Assembly: GCF_036898095.1 (NCBI RefSeq)
Contig: NC_090729.1
Span: 62,153,436-62,217,435 of the forward strand
Direction: 5' to 3'
DNA from: Palaemon carinicauda
Taxonomy: Eukaryota; Arthropoda; Malacostraca; Decapoda; Palaemonidae
DNA length: 64,000 nucleotides
The notes beneath the pieces were generated by a model. The model did no database searches. It saw only the letters and a program-made list of their open reading frames with translations, and was not told the origin of the DNA. This document shows, one piece after another, positions 10,415-20,855 of the stretch (position 1 is the stretch's first letter; the number at the start of each line of letters is the position of its first letter). The position numbers and the translations under genes are program-made.

Positions 10415-11164
10415 CACCCTTTTCGAAAGTTTGTAAGAAAATATCAACCTTAACCAATTTGATTATTTCAAATATTCTGTCTGTCTGTCTTTTAAGATTG
10501 CCTTACCTTATGTAAGACACGGGCTCTTGCGTTGGCTGCACGTAAGAGAATTTAATTGGAATGGGGAATTAGCTAATTTAAAATTGTAAAATAGAATCAA
10601 ATACTCAATGATAACTTTTGAATTATTCCCATTAATATATCAAATCAGAATTTCCAAAAATGATTCAATCATCTCCACGAACATTAATAATTGTTGTTTT
10701 TGCTTCATTATAGTAAACACACCAATTAAATTCATATCTTATCAGACTAATTTTTTTTTCCAACTTCTCGTTTAGTGTGTCATTTCAAGATTTATAGTAC
10801 GTTTTGAAGTAAGCCTTCAATACTTTTCTCTGCTTCACAAACAAAACGTTTTCTCCTTGCATCTTCATACCCCTTTGGGCGATCCATAAATATGACTTCC
10901 TTCAGTCTACTGTTGAGATTTTTTTGAATTTCTTATTGATCAAAATAATTTCTTCGATAGCTTTTTTCTGTTTCAATTGTTGGAAAAGGCTCCCCTATTC
11001 ACTTTTGCCTCTTGGGTTTGGTTCTCACTTTTAGTTCCTTTATCTTGGAAGCGTGAATCTCTTCTTTTGAGTCAAAATGTTAATGGTACTGATCACGACT
11101 TGTTTGGTGATGCTCCACAGCTTTAATCCATTTTGGTTTGGACACATCCCTATGAGTTAATACA
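10415..11164. other. Non-coding, AT-rich; one short dispersed repeat motif
   Basis: No gene is visible. At 10515-10550 a 'GACACGGGCTCTTGCGTTGG' segment resembles ones at about 27392 and 29209 and probably marks a fragment of a dispersed repeat. Confidence 0.5.
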
Positions 11165-11530
11165 AGGAATGAAACTTGTGCTAGCATGGGAAGTGAAGGA
11201 AGTAAAAAAAAAAGATGTACTCTGCAACAGTGCATCAGTGGATATCAGAGGGATTTACAGGAAAGAGCTGATTGAAATCAAAGGCCATTAATGAAATACT
11301 AATTCGACAAAGGGTTGCAGTAGTGAGAGCTTTAGCAGAGGAAAACAATTTACGAGTATCCATATCATTGGTCCCTTCTCATAAGAAAAAGGCTGACTCA
11401 ATGACTCGAGTACCAGAGGGATGATTGAGAAAGCCAGATGTGATGTCATCCACATGTGCTGCTCTGGGAGATGGATTAATAGAGAAGGAGTGCAGGGCAT
11501 ACGAGGAGTGTAAAGACAAAATCTAGTAAT
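11165..11530 (+). pseudogene. RNase H relic of a Gypsy-like retroelement
   Basis: A frame on the plus strand includes 'VLCNSASVDI', then 'AVVRALAEENNLRVSISLVPS' and 'KADSMTRVPEG', with stops between and after. The order resembles the RNase H tail of some Ty3/Gypsy lineages (Asp-Ser-Ala-Ser..., then L-V-P-S...KAD-LTRVP-W). Asp in the first motif is replaced by Asn, and the Trp before 'LRKP' is a stop. No RT or integrase core is recognisable on either side. The fragment is too short for a firm family call. Confidence 0.4.
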
Positions 11531-11920
11531 TATAGTGATACAGTGATAAGTGTATAAGTATTAACTTGGTTGGAGAGAATAGTTATACAAGGGGAGCAGA
11601 GTGAGTAACTGAAGTCGGTAGACGTAGTCGTGATACTGAAGGATAGGGGAGCAAGCAGCCGGTTGGAAAGGATTACACCATGTGGCACGAGTTGGTTAAG
11701 CCGGCGAATGAAAGGACGGACCTTGTACAAGTAGGTTACACTATTAAAAAATTCTGTGTACCTTGCTGCGTCATAGTACTCTCATAGTCATCAGTGTAGT
11801 AACAATATTGTTCCAAAAATTTGCCATCTTTTCCTTTCACTGTTTGTAGTCGTGCCTATAATCTGTAAAGATTATTTTTTTGGTTATAAGTGATATTTCT
11901 CCTACCTTAATAAAATAGTC

Positions 11921-12280
11921 TTTTTGGGCTCAAGCCATGACGTCCTGATGGAAGGTTCCTTCAGTAGCTTCCTTGGGTATATTTGACTACAGGGATATTC
12001 CCGGAGAATTAAACTAAAGGTTATCACATAATTCTAACTTCTGGAGCGAGTACCCTAAAGGTTTCCCTCTAGGATATCGTATATCAACAGGGGACGCATG
12101 TATTAACACGCCACATAGCTATCTGCACCCCATATAGAGTTAACACTTCGATATGGAAAGGTGGAGAATAACTGGGGAGCCGTTCCACAGTTACACTCGT
12201 CCGTGGCTGCTTTTGGTACTCGAAATGTAAACAAACGGGCGCCATTGCTAAATGAGGTCACGTCCGTCCTCCTCCTTCAA
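11921..12280 (+). repeat. Left inverted terminal repeat of the DIRS element
   Basis: The reverse complement matches 26638-27026 closely for about 350 bases, through landmarks such as GGGAATATCCCTGTAGTC and CAAACGGGCGCCATTGC in reverse sense. It begins with TTTTTGGGCTCAAGCC and lacks the ~40-base outer extension found on the right repeat. Confidence 0.92.
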
Positions 12281-13563
12281 CCTGTAGCTCCTTGCTTTGG
12301 TCGGATTTCCCCCGAGTGCGATTTTCATCTACTTACATCGCCGTTATGTCGTTACCTTCAGCCTTGCCTTCTTCTGGAAAGTTGAGTACCAGGTCCCAGT
12401 ATTGTTTAAATAAGCTCTAGCCGTAAAGTAACTTCTACTTTTCGTAAAATATTGTGTTTTGTGGCAGAGCTGTGCCGATCCCGGACGTGCCATTTTATGG
12501 CGTCGCTGTTCATTTCGCATGCTTTATTTAGTTAGCCAGAACAGCCTTATCTGGTCTCTTAACTAATTAATATTATTAGTTTTATAGTCTTCATAGCTAG
12601 GAATTACTTATATCGTGTTTTAGTGCTCATCTGACTTGGTCGTTGTTCGACCCTATACTAGATCGCTAGCTTAGCCCCTAGGCTGGATAGCCTAGTGCTT
12701 GTGGTCATGCATGATATGTACCAGTATTCCTAGGTTAAGTTATGAAGATTGTGGCATTATCAAACATACTGTTAACTGTGATGTAAGTGTTTTCGCCTTC
12801 GGGGATCATATAAGGGACCGGGTTGATTGCATATCTTTCCACCCTAACCTAAATGTAGGAACCCCTATATGACCCCAATCCCCTGCCTGCGGGCATTCCC
12901 TCTGTGAGGCCCTGCTTCTCCTTCTATATACAGGAATATTGTCTACAAACAGAGTAGTTACCGCTTCTCTGTCTACCCTAAGGGAATGATCCCCCCTTAG
13001 GGTCATGACCGAGAAATAAGGAACGGCTCTGCCCTTCCTCAGTTGCACCTGGTTGGGTTACTCCTTCCTCCCTGCAACTTGCGATGTGTCTTTCAGTTTA
13101 CCTAGCCTAGGAGTTAACCCTTCTTCTCTAGGTTAAGCTTTGGGGGTTGATTCTTTTCTTTTATAGTTTGAGACGGTACTCCTGTACCATTCTCATTCTG
13201 GTTATCTAACCTACGTTAGGAAGCGTTCTCCCTCTCCTTGGTGGCCGTTCTTGTACAGAGTCTCCCCTATAGAAAGACCCCTCATCTTCTCCCTCCCCAC
13301 CTATCCCTTTGGTGTAGGCTTGCCTATACACATCTGTCCTTAGTCCTACAACTCCTCCCTTGGGTGGAGTGGTAGGGCTAACTTGTTCTCCTGCTGAGCT
13401 GGCCGCTCTGGTACACATACCCCTCATAGCGTTCTATGGGGTAGTTGCCGGCAGCGGTCCGGCCGGCGGGGGTTTCCCCCTCTTGAGTGCCCTCTAACCC
13501 TCTCTTGGGTTACCCCAGGCACCCGGCCAACTGCCGGCCCCCTTCCGCCGGATACTAAGAGTA
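12281..13563 (+). other. DIRS 5' untranslated region, part 1
   Basis: Between the left repeat and the TA-flanked insertion there is no convincing coding frame. The region contains CT- and CC-rich stretches and a GC-rich CCGGC-bearing segment near 13440-13560. It resumes at 20071. Confidence 0.6.
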
Positions 13564-13834
13564 CAGTGAACCCTCGCTACTTCGCGGTTCGACCATCGCG
13601 GATTCACCACTTCGCGGATTTTTTTCATAACGCATGTAAATACAAAAATCACGGATTTTCCGGAAATTTCGAAAATACAGCGATGTGACCGATGGTGCGA
13701 GATTGGAGAAAGTAAGGAAAATTGAATCATGATTGATTTTCAATATAAATGAAACTTTGAGGAGCAACAAAGATATCATTTGTTAGAGAGATAGAGAGAG
13801 GTAAGGAATGGGAGGGAGTGAAAAGTAGCCCAAA

Positions 13835-13886
13835 GAGAGAGAGAGGTAGAGAGAGAGAGAGGTAGAGAGAGAGAGAGGTAAAGAGA

Positions 13887-13952
<66 letters not shown>

Positions 13953-13960
13953 TGTGTGTG
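13835..13960. repeat. (GA)n and (GT)n compound microsatellite
   Basis: GA repeats with interspersed GGTA, followed by a short (TG)n at about 13942-13960. The Ser-Leu frame on the minus strand is an artefact of it. Confidence 0.95.
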
Positions 13961-14201
13961 TTGATTTAAATGTAATAAACAAAAAAATTTGATAGGTTAT
14001 AACACATTGGTGCTTATGTACACATTGGTGCTTATGTAATATCAACTGTATACTGTAGACGGTTTGAATAAGTTAAGAAATGGTATAAACGATACTTTGT
14101 TAGTGCATTCGTACACTCTCAGAAGCGGCAGCTAGACGTCAGCTGATCTAATCACAGCCAAAAGTAAAACAAAAAGAAGTCAACAATACCCGATTTTTAA
14201 C

Positions 14202-17009
14202 CCTGGATAGGTACGGTGGGTCGTTTGCGACCCCGAGCGTCAAAAAAAAAACAGGTTTTTCTCACGTGACTCACCCCTGTGACTGAATTTGTGGGTGATC
14301 GACCTGCAGGAGGTGTCTCCCCTACACGCTCTAGTAGTGTCCAGATGTGCATTGCTGTAGCTGTACTCCTTCCCCGATTTCTGAGACGCGTCGGGGTCGT
14401 TCGCGTCCGAGTTTACCCTTCTGAGGTAGTTTGCATAATTATCAAAGTTATTACGTATTATGAAATTGTCGTAGAATGGTGCAACTTGTATAGGTTATCA
14501 GTTGTGGAAAGTCTTGGTGGATTGTTTGGCTACCATGTGCATGTTTTTTTTTTTAGTTAAAATGTCGTTCATCACCACGAGGACCATTTTACCGCGAGTG
14601 CCCCTTTTTCATTTTTTTTCATTTTTTTGCCAAGTCATTTTTCCGTAAGATATTGCCAAATAGTGTCGTAAAACTTTTGCTTGTTTAGTGTTGGAAAGTG
14701 TGTCTAGATGATCTGGCTACCCATGCATGACTTTGTTTTTGTCAGATACGACGTAGTTATTGGTATATTGGGTATTTAACTGCGGTTACCAATTTCTGTT
14801 TTTTTTTCAATATTTGTAAAAATTACTACGTAGTAAGGAATTGCTGTATATTATTCATTTTTTTTTCATGTTTATGTGTTAGAAAGTGTGCCTTGATGGT
14901 TGGGCTAACACGTGCATGTCTTTTTTTTTATCTGAGATGTCGTATATTAGAATGTCGGGCATTTTACCGCGAGTGTCCCTTTTTAATTTTTTTTAATTTT
15001 TTTGCCAAGTCATTTTTCCGTAAGATATTGCCAAATAGTGTCGTAAAACTTTTGCTTTTTTAATGTTGGAAAGTGTGTCTAGATGATCTGGCTACCCATG
15101 CGTGATTTTGTTTTTGTCAGATACGACGTAGTTATTGGTATATTGGGTATTTAACTGCGGTTGCCAATTTCTGTTTTTTTTTCAATATTTGTAAAAATTT
15201 ACTACGTAGTAAGGAATTGCCGTATATTATTGATTTTTTTTTCATGTTTATGTGTTAGAAAGTGTGCCTTGATGGTTGGGCTAACACGTGCATGTCTTTT
15301 TTTTTTTATCTGAGATGCCGTATATTAGAATGTTGGGCATTTTTCCGCGAGTGCCCCTTTTTATTTGTTTTGCATTTTTTTGCTTAGTCATGTTACCGTA
15401 AGGAATTGGCAAGTAGTGTCGCAAAACTTATATTTTTATAGTGTTGGAAAGTGTTTCTAGATGATCTGGCTACCCATGCCTATTTTTTTTTTAGCCAGAT
15501 ATGGCGTATATATAAGTATGTGTTCGATTTTCCTGTGATTGCCATTTTTTCGTTTTTTCCCATTTCTTTCAAAATTACTACGTACTAAGGAACTATCACA
15601 GAGTAATATTTCATTTATATGTTTATTTGTCGGAAAATATGCCTTGATGGTTTGCCTAGCACGTGGCTGAAATTTTTTTTTTCTGAAATGCCGTATATTA
15701 GAATGGCCATTTTTCCACGAGTGCCCCTTTTTATTTGTTTTGCATTTTTTTGCTTAGTCATGTTACCGTAAGGAATTGGCAAGTAGTGTCGCAAAACTTA
15801 TATTTTTATAGTGTTGGAAAGTGTTTCTAGATGATCTGGCTACCCATGCCTATCTTTTTTTTAGCCAGATATGGCGTATATATAGGTATGTGTTCGATTT
15901 TCCGGTGATTGCCATTTTTTCGTTTTTTCCCAATTCTTTCAAAATTACTACGTACTAAGGAACTATCACAGAGTAATGATTCCTCTAGATGTTTATTTGT
16001 CGGAAAATTTTGTTTACTTTTTTTTTTGATTGAATATCATCAAATTTTTTTAGCTAAAATATTGTTTTACATTTTTTTTTCGATTTTATTTCCCTTCAAA
16101 AAAAATTTTTTGGGTCAGAATTTTAATTTTATAGTCGTAAAATAATCGACAATTATCCAGCAACCCACCATACAATTTTTATGCATATCCAATAATAATT
16201 AGATTAGTAAATAACACCTTGAAATTGACATACCCTTCCTACATTTCAAGTGGCAGATTAGGGAGTCTGAGTCAGTGTGGTTGGCGGCCATTTTGTGGAC
16301 ATATCCGAAGCGTAAGCTGCCCTATCTATATATATTCTTGTTCCATATAGAATTTGTGATATTGTGGTATATTTTTACCTGCATAAATATCATATTATAT
16401 ATTAAATATATGTATTTTTTTACGAAATTTCCAAGTACTCAAAAAATTACCTTTAGATATGGCCCCTGATATAAATGTAATTTACAAAATAATGAAGATT
16501 TTTTTACATATTTCTATTTTAGGATAACATATGTTTATTCCCTAAAAAAATTAGCCACTTCCTATTTCATTTGGGTACTCAAAAAAATTCATGAAATTTG
16601 GACAATTTTTTTTGGCCAAAAAAAGTTACCCTTTTTTTCTCATTTCAGATCTTCACCTCCATGGGTCTGACTTCATCCAAAATACATCAAGATGTGTCCT
16701 AAACATTCAAGAATCAATTCCTAAAAGGATTTGTGTATATATGTATAAACTTTTTTTTTATGAATTTTTATGTCAGATCTTTTTTTTTTTCTACTTAATT
16801 TTTTAAAATATTTATAATAAATAGTTTTTCTGCAGATGAGTAGTATTTATCTTTACAGTTGTTTTAAGCATTCATTGAAGTTTTTTTTGGCAAAAGAAAA
16901 AAGGAGGTTACTGCAAAAACTGATTTTTCAAGAATTTTTTTTGGCGTCAGGGTTGTTCGCGTCCGAGTATACCCTTAAAGGGGTGTCCGAGGACCGTACC
17001 TATCCAGGG
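14202..17009. mobile_element. TTAA-flanked, non-autonomous piggyBac-like element, copy B
   Basis: TTAA flanks at 14198-14201 and 17010-17013. The termini CCCTGGATAGGTACGG and CCGTACCTATCCAGGG are a perfect 16-bp inverted pair. Sequence and order match copy A (491-4047). It is 2,808 bp against 3,557 bp, a difference of 749 bp, which equals two units of the internal satellite. It is nested within the pogo/Tigger-like element, itself within the DIRS element. Confidence 0.9.
14480..16010. repeat. Dimeric satellite array in TTAA element copy B
   Basis: The same unit as at 720-3050. The landmark motif is at about 14688, 15063, 15441 and 15811 (spacings 375, 378, 370), so there are four units instead of six. 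The same switch from one unit subtype to another occurs partway, here near 15330. Confidence 0.9.
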
Positions 17010-17262
17010 TTAAAACACACCCGAAATTTAAAAACAAAAGTACACGCTTTCTTAATGTGCAATTAACTATTTAAAGAGTAGCAATTTTCTAGAATAAAAT
17101 TATGTTTCCCAAAAAATAGTGGTTTGCTGATGAAATCGGATGCCGTATTTTTAGCAAAGATTGAAATGGATGTAAACTCGGCATAATTTTTTCGTTGCGT
17201 ATTCAATTGACACTAAGAAAACTCATTTTAGTTTCTTCATCTATATGTAAGTATTGTATAAC

Positions 17263-17263
<1 letters not shown>

Positions 17264-17335
<72 letters not shown>
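17264..17335. repeat. (GA)n microsatellite
   Basis: A pure GA run of about 72 bases. Confidence 0.97.
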
Positions 17336-17340
<5 letters not shown>

Positions 17341-19361
17341 TCAGCTGTTGTAATGGAATGCCGTGTTTTTTTTCGTGAGAATTTCATCGCCACGACTATA
17401 ACAGCAACATATTGTACTGAACTTTACAGTATTATACAGACTACTGTAATATGATAAAGTAAAATATTTGTAATAACCTATGTTATATGAAATGGGGCTT
17501 TTTGTTTTGTTTAAAATTTACATTTACGTATGTAAAACAACTCTCTCTCTCGTGTGGAGAATTTTTGTGTGAATGGCTGAGTGGGAACTTAGTCCAGGAA
17601 AGTCTCCCTACGGCAATTACCCAAAGCTCAACAGGGGAGGATAATGAGCACTTACTCTCGGGACGCAAACGCCCTGCTAATACTTTACTGCCATAGTTCA
17701 CTAACCTTTCACTCAAATACAAAAGTAGGTAATTTTACTGTCCAGAGGCCGGAGAACTCCACACGTTAATTCTGAAATAATTTATGGCCTACTCTAGCTT
17801 TGTCAGGGCTAGAGTCATCTCACTCTAAGGCTCTGTTTCGATTCCGTCCCAGTGACCCCAGTGAGATGCTGTACAGGTATCTTACGTTAATGCAACTAGA
17901 GACAAATAAAAAAAAAAGGGGGGGGGGGAACAGTGGAGTATAAAAGTATAAAGTAAAGTTAAATGGGGATCTTCACCTTCAAAGCACTAAGTAAAAGAGC
18001 GTACACTCGCTGATACCAACTTAACTGTTTAGAGTAGGTTACTTTCAACACCTTGGGTACTTCTGACCCGTCCCATAGTATAAATTAGCTAAATTCATAT
18101 AATGTGGTTAAAGATACTAAAATGTGTAATCTATTCCAAATGATTTATTACAGAAAAAGGAATGGAAATAACTCGATGATTTTAACACAACAAATTAAAA
18201 ATTGGAAAAAAATATCAGTAACTCAATTATAAGTTTACATGTGATAAAATGAATAAGTGAATTTACAACAAAACTTGAAAAAGTTAAACGGAATTAACAC
18301 GTGGATTAAACCTCAAACAGAATAAATAAGAGTCAAAAAATTCTGATCAACAATTTGTGCGGTAGGATGCTGTGAGGTCCCAACATGTGGTCAGTGACCT
18401 CAAGCAATTACCAAGATCAAAAAAAATATGAATACATTAATTTCCATGCACGCAGCCCGAAAGATGTAATGCCAAAATAATACCTAAACTTAACTTATGA
18501 GAAATTGAAACTTATCTAAAGGGGGAATGGCCATTAGTTAAACTCACAAGATTTTTATATGTTGTGGGCGCCCGTGTCCTAAATGTGGCGGTCTTCAGTT
18601 TGCTCACTAGGCCTACAGTACTTAATTTGCAGAGTCAACGGCCCCCTCCAAGCTCTCCAACTAGCCCCCAAGACTGGAACCGACGTGCTGTAGAATTAGC
18701 AGCTATGCACTAACACTGGTCATCTGCTTGACCTCTTCTACGACGTATTCTTGGCTAGTTATTGTGTAAGGGGACAGGCTAGTGATGGAGAGTGGGAGCA
18801 CGAGGTTGACATTGGAGCCTGACTGGGCAGCTCCGTTTCGTACCGTGGCCTGTATGTTTGTGAGGTCGAGTTCAGGTCAGCTGCGTCCTCCTTCCTTCCC
18901 AAAAAAAAAGCGTATCTTGGTGCGTAGGCCTAGTCTTGAGGTGCCAACTCTCATTTAGGACAGGCTCAAAAACCTTGTGCCTTGTGAATTTCAAGCAACA
19001 CACTTATTTAGAATACAAGGAGAAATCTTGCAACTCCAGGGGGCAAGGATAATCCTAATTCTAAACAATTGGCATACAGAATAAAAATGAAACTAAAAGG
19101 TAATTTAGCAAGTCGGGCTCACGTGTGTGGACAACCATACCTCCTAGACTAGCAGACTTGAGTTGTAATTAAGAGATTTAAAATACTGTACCTAAACACT
19201 TACGGTAGAATAATGTATACAAACAACACAAAAGTATTAATCTTGGGACACTCGCTTAAGAAAGAGACATTACTCACATTTTTCCCTACCGTGACGTCAC
19301 GAACAATAACAAAGTCTACGTATAAACTATGAAGAAGAAGAGTAGTGAAGAAAACTCTTCA

Positions 19362-19362
<1 letters not shown>

Positions 19363-19408
<46 letters not shown>
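19363..19408. repeat. (CT)n microsatellite
   Basis: A CT run with one TTT interruption near its end. Confidence 0.95.
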
Positions 19409-19415
<7 letters not shown>

Positions 19416-20070
19416 TCGTAAATTTTTTTCCTGCTTTGCTACGTATGTATGATTTTATATAGATACGTAAATAATATTTGTAATAACATATTTTCTAAAA
19501 GCTTTAACTGTAATATCATTATTTATCACTTTCATCATGCGCGTTAAATGTCTTCGTTTGTTTACTGAGCGTATTTTATGACGCCCTCGTTTCAGGCGGC
19601 GTTATAAAGAAAAACATTTCATTTGGAAGTCCTAAGAAAAATTAAGTAAAACATTGGTAGGTAATAAAAAAATCAACATACTGTACTGAATAATCAATAT
19701 AATCGATGCAAAAACTAACCCATACACAGATGTGTAAATGCGTTTGTTTCTTCATTATGATCAGAGATAAACGTAAACAAAACATTGGTTGCAATTTTTT
19801 ATCGTGCTTTTTGGCGTGTTTAGGAAACGCAGGATATAAAATCGCCTTTAATATTTGTGCCTGTTTTAGTTTAGGGTACTGTAGTACACGCATTAAGTGT
19901 TCTGTACATTAAAGGGTAGTTTGTTAACAGTACTACGTACAAGGGAAGGTTTTAAAAGTCTGAATATACATGTTAAATAAATAGGTAAATATGGTGTCAC
20001 TACTTCGCGGATTTTCACCGATCGCGGTCGGGTCTGGAACCTGTATACCGCGATAAACGAGGGTTCACTG

Positions 20071-20855
20071 TATCTACTCCTATCATGAGTGCACTCTCTC
20101 CGGAGGGATGCCGGAGGGGTATATGATCTTGCCCCTTCCATCCCTCCTTACCTTTCTCTCCATCTATCCTGGTGCCGGTCCCTTGCCGCCTCCACCGCCG
20201 GCGATACCACCCTTGCCTCTGGTTACATTCTTTCATAAGATGCCCTCCCCCCTCTAAGACGTCAGCCTTCCGTGTGCCGGAGGCTGCCGCCTTCCGTCGG
20301 CATACAGCCGACGTCCCACCCACCATTTTACCTAGTAACAGCTGGCCGACCCTCCGTGCCGGCCACCGGCGTGCCGGCATCGATTGCCGGCGGTCTAGGT
20401 ATACAAACATATCCATATCGATCTTATGAATTGATCCAAGCTCACCAGGCCGTCAGCCGTCGGCTGCCGCAGCCCCCGCCTCCTGCCGGGTTTTCTTCTA
20501 CTCCCCTTCTACCCAGGGATCTGAGTGGTCTCAGTCCCTGCTACACCTCGCAGGCAATTTCTGCTAGAAGCTTAGCTTCTACCCACCACGGCTTATCCAT
20601 ATGGATTTCCGTTTTGCGACCTTCGGCCACAAAAGAAATTGCCTACTGATAAGGTTACGGTAACCGACTGGGCGGGATTCACAAGTATGTGTCTATCTAC
20701 TTCCTTTCCCGCTCTCTACTGTCAGGCATTATAATACCTTATGAATTATTTTAATGCTTAAAAATTTAGATTAAGTTATCTTAATTTTAGAATAATGTAA
20801 GTCATTCTTATGCCTTCCATGTACTCATGATCTCTTTCTTTTACAGGAGGAGTAT
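20071..20855 (+). other. DIRS 5' untranslated region, part 2, with a candidate 3' splice site
   Basis: GC-rich with repeated GCCGGC/CCGGC motifs (about 20160-20480), then AT-rich before ORF1. TCTCTTTCTTTTACAG at 20831-20846 has the form of a polypyrimidine tract plus AG, ten bases before the ORF1 start codon. The short open frames here are Pro/Arg-rich and look non-coding. Confidence 0.5.

Larger units (their letters stand above)
13564..20070. mobile_element. Pogo/Tigger-like DNA transposon, non-autonomous, TA target
   Basis: Flanking TA dinucleotides lie at 13562-13563 and 20071-20072. The ends are inverted: CAGTGAACCCTCG... on the left and ...CGAGGGTTCACTG on the right, with further shared TTCGCGGATT/ATCGCGG blocks. 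This terminal type is usual for pogo/Tigger members of the Tc1/mariner group. No transposase frame survives. The element holds a nested TTAA element (14202-17009), several (GA)n/(CT)n tracts and an unidentified segment. It disrupts the DIRS 5' region. Confidence 0.75.
17010..20070. other. Remainder of the pogo/Tigger-like element, no gene recognised
   Basis: Contains (GA)n at 17264-17335, (CT)n at about 19363-19408 and a G10 run near 17930. A segment from about 17725 to 19270 differs in texture from its surroundings and could be a further insertion, perhaps an LTR, but no clear ends or target duplication were found. Confidence 0.5.

Noticed and set aside
13776..14045. Ser-Leu repeat frame on the minus strand
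   Set aside because: Microsatellite artefact.
17725..19270. A solo LTR within the pogo/Tigger-like element
   Set aside because: The texture suggests an insertion, but no TG...CA ends with a target duplication could be found.
20172..20649. Pro/Arg-rich frames upstream of DIRS ORF1
   Set aside because: GC-rich leader with repeated CCGGC; several overlapping frames of equal quality and no motif.
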